The translations under genes were made by a program, and so were the position numbers. From Brucellaceae bacterium (lineage in GTDB: Bacteria; Pseudomonadota; Alphaproteobacteria; Rhizobiales; Rhizobiaceae), in the NCBI GenBank assembly GCA_020637755.1, contig JACKJW010000001.1, positions 62,001 through 126,000 of the forward strand: a DNA stretch of 64,000 nt. The letters are read 5' to 3'. Shown piece after piece: positions 40,313 through 50,076 of the stretch. Each line of letters begins with the position of its first letter. The first letter of the stretch is position 1. Under the pieces are notes generated by a model, which was not told the DNA's origin, did not search any database, and worked only from the letters and a program-made list of their open reading frames with translations.

Positions 40313-42148
40313 ATGACCGGTCTCAACCGCGACACGCTGGATTTCCTTGTCCATGACTGGCTGGACGCCGAAGGGCTGACCGCGAGGCCACGCTATGCCG
40401 CCCACAGCCGGGAGACCTTCGACCAGTTGCTCGACCTTGCCCGCCGCATGGCGGAGAACGAGTTCCTGCCCTCCTTCAAACCGGGCGACCGGGACGAGCC
40501 GGAACTGAAGCAGGACGGCACGGTGAGCGTGCATCCGCTCATCGCCAAGGCGGTGCGCGCCTATCTTGATGCCGGGTTCCAGCTCGCCACGATCCCGGAG
40601 GCGCATGGCGGCATGCAGATGCCGCATCTGGTGGCGAGCGCGGCAAAAGCCTTCTTCCAGGCAGGCAACGTGGCCGCCGGGGCCTATCCCATGCTGTCGA
40701 CCGGCAACACCCGCGTGCTGCTGACGCGCGGTTCCGAAAGCCTGATTCGCCATTTTGCGGAGCCGCAACTGGAGGGCCGCGCGCTCGGCACCATGTGCCT
40801 GTCGGAGCCGCAGGCCGGTTCCTCGCTCGGCGATATCACGACAAGGGCCGAGTTCGAGTGCGAGGATGCCATCGGCACGCGTTATCGCCTCACAGGGCGC
40901 AAGATGTGGATTTCGGGCGGTGACCACGACATCACGCCGGACATCTGCCATCTCGTGCTGGCTAAAATTCCCGGCCCCGACGGCAAGCTGCCCGCCGGCA
41001 CCAGGGGCATTTCCATTTTCGCGGTGCCCAAGCGCATCCCGGCGGAGGCCGAAGGCACGGACGGGCCGGTGCGCAACGACGTGGCGGTGGCCGGGCTCAA
41101 TCACAAGATGGGCTATCGCGGCACGACGAACTGCCTGCTGAATTTCGGCGAGGGTACGGCGTTCCGGCCCTTCGGCAAGGCAGGCGCGGTGGGCTATCTG
41201 ATCGGCGAGGCCGGTGAGGGTCTGGCCATCATGTTCCTGATGATGAACGAGGCGCGCATCGGGGTGGGCCTGGGCGCGGCCGCGCAGGCCTGGCGTGGCT
41301 TCCTGCTGTCGGCGCAATATGCCTCCGAAAGGCTTCAGGGCCGCGCGCCGGGTGACCGCAACGCGGAGAAGCAGGTGCCGCTGGTCGAGCACGCCGATAT
41401 CCGCCGCATACTGCTGGCCCAAAAGGCCTATGCGGAAGGCGCGCTGGCGCTCTGCCTCTATTCGGCGCGGCTCGTTGATGTGATCGCGAGCAGCACGGAT
41501 GGCGGGGAGCGGGACGAGGCCGAGATGCTGCTGGCGCTGCTGACGCCGGTCAACAAGACCTTTCCATCCGAATACGGGCCGCTCGCCAACTCGCTCGCCA
41601 TCCAGTGCCACGGCGGCTACGGCTACACGCGCGATTTCGACGTGGAGCAGCTCTACCGCGACAACCGGCTGAACCCGATCCATGAGGGCACCACCGGCAT
41701 CCAGGCGATGGACCTGCTGGGCCGCAAGATCTTCGCCGACAAGGGCGCAGGACTGAAGCTGCTGGCCGCGCGCGTCGGGGAGACGCTCGGGAAGGCCCGG
41801 AATGCGGGCGGTTTCGAGACCGAGGCCGCCTCGCTGGAAAAGGCGCTCGGCGATGTGGGCGCGGCGGTTGCGGCGCAGGGCGGCACACCGGAGACGGCCT
41901 TCGCCAATGCCACGCCGCTGCTCTTTGCCTTCGGCCATCTGGTCGTTGGCTGGCAATGGCTGGATCAGGCACTGGCGGCGGAGCGCGCGCAGGCATCGGG
42001 ACGGGTCAGCGCCGTCTTCGCGGCTGGCAAACGCGCGGCCTGCAGATACTTTTTCGACTTCGAGATGCCGCAGATCGCCGGATGGCTGGCGCCCTTTGCT
42101 TCCGGCAGCCGCGCGGCGTTGGACGCGTCACCGGAGATTTTCGCCTGA
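40313..42148 (+). CDS. Acyl-CoA dehydrogenase, long (~600-residue) subfamily
   Basis: 611 residues from the ATG at 40313 (MTGLNRDTLDFLVHDWLDAE) with GGGAGGG upstream; the frame is open 146 codons further but that part is the noncoding element. Flavin-site motifs: MCLSEPQAGSSLGDITTRAE, KMWISGGDHDIT and QCHGGYGYTRDFDVEQLYRD. An N-terminal extra segment and a C-terminal domain after ~470 define the long subfamily that includes 3-methylthiopropanoyl-CoA dehydrogenase (DmdC); substrate here is uncertain. No beta-oxidation partner is adjacent. Confidence 0.92.
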   Translation: MTGLNRDTLDFLVHDWLDAEGLTARPRYAAHSRETFDQLLDLARRMAENEFLPSFKPGDRDEPELKQDGTVSVHPLIAKAVRAYLDAGFQLATIPEAHGGMQMPHLVASAAKAFFQAGNVAAGAYPMLSTGNTRVLLTRGSESLIRHFAEPQLEGRALGTMCLSEPQAGSSLGDITTRAEFECEDAIGTRYRLTGRKMWISGGDHDITPDICHLVLAKIPGPDGKLPAGTRGISIFAVPKRIPAEAEGTDGPVRNDVAVAGLNHKMGYRGTTNCLLNFGEGTAFRPFGKAGAVGYLIGEAGEGLAIMFLMMNEARIGVGLGAAAQAWRGFLLSAQYASERLQGRAPGDRNAEKQVPLVEHADIRRILLAQKAYAEGALALCLYSARLVDVIASSTDGGERDEAEMLLALLTPVNKTFPSEYGPLANSLAIQCHGGYGYTRDFDVEQLYRDNRLNPIHEGTTGIQAMDLLGRKIFADKGAGLKLLAARVGETLGKARNAGGFETEAASLEKALGDVGAAVAAQGGTPETAFANATPLLFAFGHLVVGWQWLDQALAAERAQASGRVSAVFAAGKRAACRYFFDFEMPQIAGWLAPFASGSRAALDASPEIFA

Positions 42149-42170
42149 CCTGCCCCGTACCTGACCCCGA

Positions 42171-42803
42171 TCAGGGACGGGTCACGCGGCGGAGTGTCAG
42201 GTTGATGCGTCCGGGCGTGCGCAGGAGCATCGAGGTTCCGGGATAGATGCGGGTCACGCCATGAAAGGCCATGCGGCTTTCACGGCCCAGCAGTACGACG
42301 TCGCCCGAGGACAGGCGGATGCTCGTGGCCGGGCCGCCCCTCGACGTGCCGCCGATGCGGAACAGCGCGTCATCGCCCAGTGAGACTGAGAGCACTGGCG
42401 CGGAAAGGTCGGCCTCGTCGCGGTCCTGATGCAGACCCATGCGGGCTTCCGGGCCGTAGAAATTGACCAGACAGGCTTCCGGCGGGTGTGGCCAATCCGC
42501 CCATTGGTTCCAGAGGTCGAGAAGAAGGGGCGGCATGGGCGGCCAAGGCTTGCCCGTCACCGGATGCAGCGGCTGGTAGCGGTAGCCGCGTTCCTTGTCG
42601 GTGACCCAGCCGAGCGGGCCGCAATTGGTCATGCGCACGCTCATGGGTTTGCCCGTACGCGGCATGACGGGGGTGAAGAGCGGGGCCTCGGCAACAATGG
42701 CGCGCACGGCATCGGCAAGGTCTGCCTGCATGGCCGCATCCAGCAGGCGCGGCCAATGGCGAAACCCGTCGGGAATATTGGCCGGCCGTGTGATCATGCG
42801 CAT
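42171..42803 (-). CDS. alkB: AlkB-type Fe(II)/2-oxoglutarate DNA dealkylase
   Basis: 210 residues. Iron ligands His125, Asp127 (GLHQDRDE) and His181 (AFHGVTRI), with the 2-oxoglutarate-binding RINLTLRRV near the end and NFYGPEARMG before the HxD motif. AlkB removes methyl groups from 1-methyladenine and 3-methylcytosine. Convergent with the acyl-CoA dehydrogenase gene, divergent from a small exported protein gene. No ada-like gene is adjacent. Confidence 0.94.
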   Translation of the reverse strand: MRMITRPANIPDGFRHWPRLLDAAMQADLADAVRAIVAEAPLFTPVMPRTGKPMSVRMTNCGPLGWVTDKERGYRYQPLHPVTGKPWPPMPPLLLDLWNQWADWPHPPEACLVNFYGPEARMGLHQDRDEADLSAPVLSVSLGDDALFRIGGTSRGGPATSIRLSSGDVVLLGRESRMAFHGVTRIYPGTSMLLRTPGRINLTLRRVTRP

Positions 42804-42864
42804 TGTCCGCCTTCCTCATCGTGGCATTATGGCCGCGGGGCCGGAACGGGCAAAGGAGATTTCC

Positions 42865-43344
42865 ATGAAACCAGCAACAGCCGCGCTGTTCGCCGCCGCC
42901 GCCGGGTTTGCCGCCACGCCGGGTGGCGCTGCGCCGATATCGGTCGCGACGGCGCAGGCCGGTGACCCGGCTGCCGAGGTCTGCGTGTTCGCAGAGAAAC
43001 TTGGCGAAGGGACAGACGCGATCATCTCGCAACTTCAGGGCATGGCGCGGCTGTGGAACGAGAGTGACCGCGCCAAGCTCGACCCGATCATGCGGCCGGA
43101 GATCGGTCCCTTCAAGATGGTGGCCGGAAAGGTCTATTCGATCGGTGATCTGGCGCCCTTCGCGCAGGAATATCTGGTCGTCACCGCCGCGCCGGCGAAG
43201 GGTCAGACGATCTATTTCCGGGTGATCTACGAAACCGGTCCCAACGGCTACTACTTCAAGAACGTGAAATTCAATTCCGATTATTATTCCATCCTGTCGC
43301 ACGGGATCCTGCACGAACCGCGCGAGGTCAACTGCGCGCGCTGA
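42865..43344 (+). CDS. Exported protein of unknown function
   Basis: 159 residues from the ATG at 42865, which has a strong ribosome-binding site (AAAGGAG). Signal peptide (TAALFAAAAGFAATPGGAAP). The mature part, about 130 residues, contains AEVCVFAEKLGEGTDAIISQ, GPFKMVAGKVYSIGDLAPFA and YYFKNVKFNSDYYSILS, ending with a Cys that could pair with the one near residue 37. No family is recognised. It is divergent from alkB and ended by a perfect hairpin. Confidence 0.8.
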   Translation: MKPATAALFAAAAGFAATPGGAAPISVATAQAGDPAAEVCVFAEKLGEGTDAIISQLQGMARLWNESDRAKLDPIMRPEIGPFKMVAGKVYSIGDLAPFAQEYLVVTAAPAKGQTIYFRVIYETGPNGYYFKNVKFNSDYYSILSHGILHEPREVNCAR

Positions 43345-43353
43345 GGCCAAAAG

Positions 43354-43380
43354 GAAACGGCGGCACAGGGCCGCCGTTTC
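43354..43380 (-). terminator. Hairpin between convergent genes
   Basis: GAAACGGCGGC and GCCGCCGTTTC make a perfect 11-bp stem with a 5-base loop. On the minus strand it is followed by CTTTT, so it best serves the LysM-BON gene; it also lies just past the plus-strand stop. Confidence 0.7.
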
Positions 43381-43410
43381 GCCGGTTGTGAATGACCAGT
43401 ACCCTCGCCG

Positions 43411-43926
43411 TCAGGCGGTCTCGATGTCCGGAATGCGCAGCACCTGGCCCGGATAGATCTTGTCGGGATGGGTCAGCATCGGCTTGTTGGCCTCGAAGAT
43501 GACGTTGTACTTGGCGCCCTTGGACTTGCCGTAATGGGCTTCGGCAATCTTCCAGAGGTTCTCGCCCTTCTTGACCTCGTGAAACACCGGTGCCTTGGCT
43601 TCGGTGGAAGCCTTGACGAGTTCGGTCATGTCGATGGACTTGTCGAGGCGCAGGCCGGAATCGGGGGCTACGACCTTCAGTTCGGAGGCCTCGACCTTGG
43701 AAATGCCCAGCGTGTTGCCGACCGCGATGATGGCCTTCTCGAAGATCGACTGGTCCTGTACGGCACCCTTGAGGATTGCCTTGTCGCCCTGGACCTCGAC
43801 GTGAACATTGTCGGTTCCGAGCTTGTAGGAGTCGAGTTCCTTCTTCAGTTCATCGGCCTTGGGGGCCTCGTCATCACCGATGCCGAGCTTCTTGCCGACC
43901 GATTTGACAAAATCGAAGATTCCCAT
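43411..43926 (-). CDS. kbp: BON-LysM protein, Kbp-like
   Basis: 171 residues from the ATG at 43926 (MGIFDFVKSVGKKLGIGDDE). BON domain (about 25-90; VHVEVQGDKAILKGAVQDQS) and C-terminal LysM (about 119-168; HEVKKGENLWKIAEAHYGKS, PDKIYPGQVLRIP). This order and the cytoplasmic-looking start match E. coli Kbp (YgaU), a potassium-binding protein. No signal peptide is visible. Linked to osmotic adaptation by homology. Confidence 0.9.
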   Translation of the reverse strand: MGIFDFVKSVGKKLGIGDDEAPKADELKKELDSYKLGTDNVHVEVQGDKAILKGAVQDQSIFEKAIIAVGNTLGISKVEASELKVVAPDSGLRLDKSIDMTELVKASTEAKAPVFHEVKKGENLWKIAEAHYGKSKGAKYNVIFEANKPMLTHPDKIYPGQVLRIPDIETA

Positions 43927-44043
43927 GCCGCGTACTCCCTGTAAGGCCAATGGATGATCCGGTGCAACTTTTGCACCGGCCGGGTTCAAATGGAAGTCCT
44001 GGCGCCAATATTCAACAGGCGCGCGGCTGACGTTACAGTTACG

Positions 44044-44475
44044 TCAATCAGCCGGCGGCTTGCCGCGCATCTTCTTGATACCGGCGCGTCCTGCCTTGGC
44101 CTTGAGCCTGCGTTCCACCGATCCCTTGGTTGGCTTTGTCTTGCGGCGCGGCGGCGGCGGCGGTTCAGCCGCCCTGGCAAGCAGGGCCGCGAGGCGTTCG
44201 CGGGCATCGGCGCGGTTGCGCTCCTGGGTCCGGAAGCGCGACGCCTCGATGATGATCACGCCATCCTTGGTGGCGCGTGACCCGGCGAACGCGATGAGGC
44301 GGGTGCGCACACGCTCCTCCAGCGACGAGGCCGCCGCGTCAAACCGCAATTGTACGGCGGTCGCCACCTTGTTGACGTTCTGGCCGCCGGGCCCGGCCGC
44401 ACGGATGAAGGTTTCGGACAATTCATCTGCACGGATGACGTGGCGGCCCACCCGGATGTCATCGGAAATCACCAT
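44044..44475 (-). CDS. arfB: ArfB-type alternative ribosome-rescue hydrolase
   Basis: 143 residues from the ATG at 44475 (MVISDDIRVG). The catalytic GGQ motif is at 30-32 (AAGPGGQNVNKVATAVQLRF) and the basic C-terminal tail that enters the empty mRNA channel is present (KTKPTKGSVERRLKAKAGRA). ArfB (YaeJ) releases peptide from stalled ribosomes lacking a stop codon. Length normal. The next gene upstream, pckA, ends in a strong terminator, so arfB has its own promoter. Confidence 0.94.
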   Translation of the reverse strand: MVISDDIRVGRHVIRADELSETFIRAAGPGGQNVNKVATAVQLRFDAAASSLEERVRTRLIAFAGSRATKDGVIIIEASRFRTQERNRADARERLAALLARAAEPPPPPRRKTKPTKGSVERRLKAKAGRAGIKKMRGKPPAD

Positions 44476-44501
44476 GGCGCGACCCAATCACGCGGCGGGA
44501 C

Positions 44502-44539
44502 AAAAGGAAAGGCCCGGCGGGGCAGCCGCCGGGCCTTTC
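44502..44539 (-). terminator. Intrinsic terminator after pckA
   Basis: GAAAGGCCCGGCGG and CCGCCGGGCCTTTC give a perfect 14-bp stem with a 5-base loop, followed on the minus strand by CTTTTG. It lies 24 bp past the pckA stop. Confidence 0.85.
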
Positions 44540-44562
44540 AGATCACAGAGCCGATGCAGGGA

Positions 44563-46161
<1,599 letters not shown>

Positions 46162-46283
46162 TCCTGCCACCGTGATTTCCTGAGGATGAAGGCCTGTTTC
46201 GGGCAAAGGTAAAGCCCCGCAACGTCCTCGTGACGCAACGTGGCGCGGTCATGACCAGAAAAGGAATGTGAATTCAAATCATT

Positions 46284-46330
46284 AATCGATTTAAAAATTT
46301 GAAAATCGTTTAAATCGTTTGTATCGGTTA
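46284..46330. promoter_or_regulatory. AT-rich repeat array in the pckA-chvI divergent region
   Basis: An AATCGATT palindrome (46284-46291) is followed by three head-to-tail 9-mers, AATCGTTTA, AATCGTTTG and TATCGGTTA (46304-46330). It stands out in an otherwise GC-rich 360-bp gap and lies 123 bp upstream of pckA. CG-centred palindromes are typical of LacI-type repressors; PckR plays that part for pckA in Sinorhizobium. Assignment by analogy only. The rest of the gap shows no other clear element. Confidence 0.45.
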
Positions 46331-46521
46331 ACAAAACCCCGTCTTTTCAACAGGCTTGCACCAGACCGGCCGGGACCCCATCTGACCGTCCGGGCCGCAA
46401 GCTTGACGGCGCGGACGGCTCCCCCTTCGACAGGGCGGGGCTTCTGTGCCACAATTTGTACCCAATTTGTCCTTCACAAGCCCGGAACCGGAAGGGACCG
46501 GACATACAAGGAGAAGAGCCG

Positions 46522-47223
46522 ATGGCGACCATTGCGCTGGTGGATGACGACCGCAACATCCTGACCTCCGTTTCCATCGCGCTGGAATCGGAAGGCTACA
46601 AGGTGGAAACCTATACCGACGGCGCCTCGGCGCTGGACGGGTTGCAGGTGCGCCCGCCGAACCTGGCGATCTTCGACATCAAGATGCCCCGCATGGACGG
46701 CATGGAACTGCTGCGCCGCCTGCGCCAGAAATCCGACCTGCCGGTGATTTTCCTGACTTCCAAGGACGACGAGATCGACGAACTGTTCGGCCTGAAGATG
46801 GGTGCCGACGATTTCATCCGCAAACCTTTCTCGCAGCGCCTGCTGGTGGAGCGTGTGAAGGCGGTGCTGCGGCGCGCCGGGGTGCGCGAGGCCGGCGCCA
46901 AGCCCGCCGGTGAGGCCGCCGCCTCGCTGCAGCGCGGCCAGCTGGTGATGGACCAGGAGCGCCATACCTGCACCTGGAAGGGTGAGCCGGTGACGCTGAC
47001 GGTGACCGAGTTTCTCATCCTGCAATCGCTGGCCCAGCGCCCGGGCGTGGTGAAAAGCCGCGACGCGCTGATGGATGCGGCCTATGACGAGCAGGTCTAT
47101 GTGGACGACCGGACCATCGACAGCCACATCAAGCGGCTTCGCAAGAAATTCAAGGTGGTCGATGACGACTTCGACATGATCGAGACGCTGTACGGCGTCG
47201 GATACCGGTTCAGGGAGACCTGA
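46522..47223 (+). CDS. chvI: ChvI, OmpR-type response regulator
   Basis: 233 residues from the ATG at 46522 (MATIALVDDDRNILTSVSIA) with GGAGAAGAG upstream. Receiver domain with phospho-acceptor Asp52 (LAIFDIKMPRMDG) and a C-terminal OmpR winged helix (VYVDDRTIDSHIKRLRKKFK). ChvI responds to acid and cell-wall stress in rhizobia and agrobacteria, controlling exopolysaccharide, motility and virulence genes. The kinase gene chvG follows 35 bp downstream. Confidence 0.96.
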   Translation: MATIALVDDDRNILTSVSIALESEGYKVETYTDGASALDGLQVRPPNLAIFDIKMPRMDGMELLRRLRQKSDLPVIFLTSKDDEIDELFGLKMGADDFIRKPFSQRLLVERVKAVLRRAGVREAGAKPAGEAAASLQRGQLVMDQERHTCTWKGEPVTLTVTEFLILQSLAQRPGVVKSRDALMDAAYDEQVYVDDRTIDSHIKRLRKKFKVVDDDFDMIETLYGVGYRFRET

Positions 47224-47258
47224 GACCGGCCCCCGCGGCCCGGCATGGGCGCGACAGG

Positions 47259-49046
47259 ATGGCGATGAGCGAGACGGGTGAAAAGAGGGAAGCCGCCGCC
47301 CGCGCAACGGCTGCGCGGTCCTCCCGCCTTGTGCTTTTCCTGCGCTCGGCGCGCCGCAAGCTGGCAACCCATGTCTTTTCCAGCCTGACGCAGCGCATCC
47401 TCGTGCTCAACCTTGCCGGTCTCGGCGTCCTGGTGTCCGGCATCCTCTACCTCAACCAGTACCGCGACGGGCTGATCGACGCGCGGGTGGAAAGCCTGCG
47501 CACCCAGGGCGAGATCATTGCCAGCGCGATTGCCGCTTCCGCCTCGGTGGAAACGAACAGCCTGCGCGTCGACCCTGAAAAGCTGCTGGAATTGCAGGCC
47601 GGCCAGAGCGTCGAGCCCTCGCCCGACGGTCTGGACAGTCTCGAATTCCCGATCAATCCGGACCGTGTTGCGCCGGTGCTGCGCCGCCTGATCTCGCCGA
47701 CCCGGACGCGCGCGCGCATCTATGACCGCGATGCCAATCTGCTGCTCGATTCCCTCCATCTCTATTCCGGCGGCCAGATTCTCCGCTACGGCCTGCCATC
47801 GCTCGGCGGAGAGGACGACGCGCCGGGATGGATCGACACGTTCTGGAGCTGGATGAACCGGTTGATGCGCCGCGGCGACCTGCCGGTTGACAAGGAACAG
47901 CCCGGCGGCAACGGCGCAGCCTATCCGGAAGTCATCCGCGCGCTGACCGGATCGGGCGACCGCCAGGTCCGCGTCTCGGAAAAGGGCGAAATGATCGTCT
48001 CTGTCGCGGTTCCGATCCAGAAATACCGCGCGGTGCTCGGCGTGCTGCAACTTTCCACGCAGGGCGGCGACATTGACGCCATCATGTCTTCGGAGCGCAA
48101 GGCGATCTTCGCCGTCTTCGCGGTCGCCGCGACGGTGACCATGCTGCTGTCGCTGCTGCTCGCCTCGACCATCGCCAATCCGCTGCGCCGCCTGGCTGCG
48201 GCGGCTGTCCGGGTGAAGCGCGGGGTGAAGACACGCGAGGAAATTCCCGATTTCTCCGAGCGGCAGGACGAGATCGGCAACCTGTCGGCCGCGCTGCGCG
48301 ACATGACCAACGCGCTTTACGGGCGCATCGATGCCATCGAGCGCTTTGCGGCCGATGTGAGCCACGAGCTGAAGAACCCGCTCACGTCGCTGCGCAGTGC
48401 AGTGGAAACCCTGCCGCTGGCCAAGACCGACACGTCGCGGGCGCGCCTGCTGGAGATCATCCAGCACGATGTGCGCCGCCTCGACCGCCTCATCACCGAT
48501 ATTTCGGATGCTTCGCGCCTTGATGCGGAACTGGCGCGCGCGGATTCCGGTTCGGTCGATCTGGAGCGCCTGCTTTCCGAGCTTGTGGCGGCGAACAAGG
48601 AAACGGCCAAGATCTCGCGCGGAGCTTCCGTCGACCTGCAGGTCAACCGGGCGCAGGCCGGGTCGCGCGGGTTCCGCGTGCAGGGCCACGACCTGCGGCT
48701 GGGGCAGGTGATCTCCAACCTGATCTCCAATGCGCGCTCCTTCGTGCCCGAGGACGGCGGGCGCATCACGGTGACGCTGTTCCGCTCGCTGCGCCACGTG
48801 TTCGTGACGGTGGAGGACAACGGGCCCGGCATCCGGGCGGAAAACATCGAGCGCATCTTCGAGCGCTTCTACACCGACCGGCCCGGGTCGGACTCCTTCG
48901 GCCAGAATTCCGGCCTCGGCCTGTCGATCTCGCGCCAGATCATCGAGGCCCATGGCGGTACACTGACCGCCGAGAACATTCCCGGCGCCAAACCCGGCGA
49001 TCTACGCGGTGCGCGGTTCACCATCACCCTGCCCGCCGACAAGTAG
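47259..49046 (+). CDS. chvG: ChvG (ExoS-like) sensor histidine kinase
   Basis: 595 residues; an ATG two codons in (47265) has better ribosome-binding spacing and may be the start. Two membrane helices (about 45-68 and 285-308) flank a ~215-residue periplasmic sensor; then HAMP, the H-box with phospho-His (ADVSHELKNPLTSLRSAVET) and the ATPase boxes (VISNLISNARSF, VTVEDNGPGI, SGLGLSISRQI). Partner of ChvI; in relatives ExoR restrains it through the periplasmic domain. The usual next gene, hprK, is missing. Confidence 0.96.
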   Translation: MAMSETGEKREAAARATAARSSRLVLFLRSARRKLATHVFSSLTQRILVLNLAGLGVLVSGILYLNQYRDGLIDARVESLRTQGEIIASAIAASASVETNSLRVDPEKLLELQAGQSVEPSPDGLDSLEFPINPDRVAPVLRRLISPTRTRARIYDRDANLLLDSLHLYSGGQILRYGLPSLGGEDDAPGWIDTFWSWMNRLMRRGDLPVDKEQPGGNGAAYPEVIRALTGSGDRQVRVSEKGEMIVSVAVPIQKYRAVLGVLQLSTQGGDIDAIMSSERKAIFAVFAVAATVTMLLSLLLASTIANPLRRLAAAAVRVKRGVKTREEIPDFSERQDEIGNLSAALRDMTNALYGRIDAIERFAADVSHELKNPLTSLRSAVETLPLAKTDTSRARLLEIIQHDVRRLDRLITDISDASRLDAELARADSGSVDLERLLSELVAANKETAKISRGASVDLQVNRAQAGSRGFRVQGHDLRLGQVISNLISNARSFVPEDGGRITVTLFRSLRHVFVTVEDNGPGIRAENIERIFERFYTDRPGSDSFGQNSGLGLSISRQIIEAHGGTLTAENIPGAKPGDLRGARFTITLPADK

Positions 49047-49231
49047 GCCTCCAAGAGCCGGCAATGACCCGAAAGGCCCGGTTACGCCTTTTGGTGCAGC
49101 CCGCCGGTTTTGATGCATTGCGGCAAAAAAGGGGCTTGCCATTGGCCGTCACACTGACAAGATAGCCGCCCGCCCTTCGGGCATGTGGCAGATAAGCCGG
49201 AACAAGCGGCGACGACGGGAGCCAAGCATAC

Positions 49232-49633
49232 ATGATCGGACTCGTGCTCGTGACGCACGGACAGTTGGCGGAGGAATTCCGCCATGCCGTTGAACATGTC
49301 GTCGGACCGCAGGAGCTTTTCGAGACCGTCTCGATCGGCGCAGAGGATGACATGGAGCAGCGCCGCCGCGACATTGTCGATGCCGTGACGCGGGCCGATG
49401 CCGGAAACGGCGTCATCATCGTCACCGACATGTTCGGCGGAACGCCGTCCAACCTTGCTATTTCGGTGATGGATGCTGGGCGCATCGAGGTCGTGGCGGG
49501 CATGAACCTTCCCATGCTGATCAAGCTTTCCAGCGTGCGCACCGGCAATGACATGGCGGATTCGCTCAATGAGGCGCAGAACGCCGGGCGCAAATATATC
49601 AACGTCGCCAGCCAGATCCTGACCGCGAAATGA
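49232..49633 (+). CDS. manX: PTS fructose/mannose-type EIIA component
   Basis: 133 residues. The phospho-accepting His9 is in GLVLVTHGQLAEEFRHAVEH, followed by IIVTDMFGGTPSNLAISVMD. In this order, EIIA-Man has no sugar permease partner and takes phosphate from HPr as a regulatory output. Overlaps the HPr gene by four bases. The 185-bp gap before it, after chvG, contains no gene: it holds only the presumed promoter. Confidence 0.94.
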   Translation: MIGLVLVTHGQLAEEFRHAVEHVVGPQELFETVSIGAEDDMEQRRRDIVDAVTRADAGNGVIIVTDMFGGTPSNLAISVMDAGRIEVVAGMNLPMLIKLSSVRTGNDMADSLNEAQNAGRKYINVASQILTAK

Positions 49634-49929
49634 CACGCACTGCCCCGCAAACCGGTGGTGACGTCGTCCGCTCGCTGGAGATCGTCAACAAGCGCGGCCT
49701 GCATGCGCGGGCGTCGGCGCGTTTTGTGCAGCTTGCCTCCACGTTCAATGCCGATGTGCAGGTGGAAAAGGACGGTCTGGAAGTGGACGGGACCTCGATC
49801 CTCGACCTGATGATGCTGGCCGCGTCGCCCGGATGCCGCATTTCCGTTCGCACCAGGGGGCCCGAGGCACAAGCCGCCATGGAGGCGATTGCGGCGTTGG
49901 TGGCGGACCGTTTCGGCGAGGAATGCTGA
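49630..49929 (+). CDS. ptsH: HPr phosphocarrier of the regulatory PTS
   Basis: 99 residues, with a 12-residue N-terminal extension. The phospho-His is His25 in NKRGLHARASARFVQLAST and the regulatory Ser is Ser56 in EVDGTSILDLMMLAASPG, matching His15 and Ser46 of other HPr proteins. HPr passes phosphate from EINtr to EIIA. The kept Ser site is notable because HPr kinase, which would modify it, is absent from the locus. Confidence 0.94.
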   Translation: MTRTAPQTGGDVVRSLEIVNKRGLHARASARFVQLASTFNADVQVEKDGLEVDGTSILDLMMLAASPGCRISVRTRGPEAQAAMEAIAALVADRFGEEC

Positions 49930-49940
49930 GGCTGCGCGAC

Positions 49941-49984
49941 CTTGATTGATATGCAGGGATAAACATTTCTTTATATCTTGATTG
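49941..49984. promoter_or_regulatory. Direct CTTGATTG repeats upstream of ahcY
   Basis: CTTGATTG at 49941-49948 and again at 49977-49984, bracketing an AT-rich stretch (GATAAACATTTCTTTATATC) 93-136 bp before the ahcY ATG. TATCTTGAT resembles half of the operator of SahR-type regulators of S-adenosylhomocysteine recycling genes, known from other Proteobacteria. Candidate only. Confidence 0.3.
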
Positions 49985-50076
49985 CCACTCCGGCGGGTTT
50001 CTGCTATGCGGGCGCCAATCCGGACCGGTGCAGTGCGTGCCTTGCCGGAGCCCTTTCCAGCCAGACGGAGACAAGC

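Noticed and set aside
49930..50076. An S-adenosylhomocysteine riboswitch before ahcY
   Set aside because: I could not find the paired elements of the SAH aptamer in the 147-bp leader; AT-rich direct repeats there fit protein binding better.
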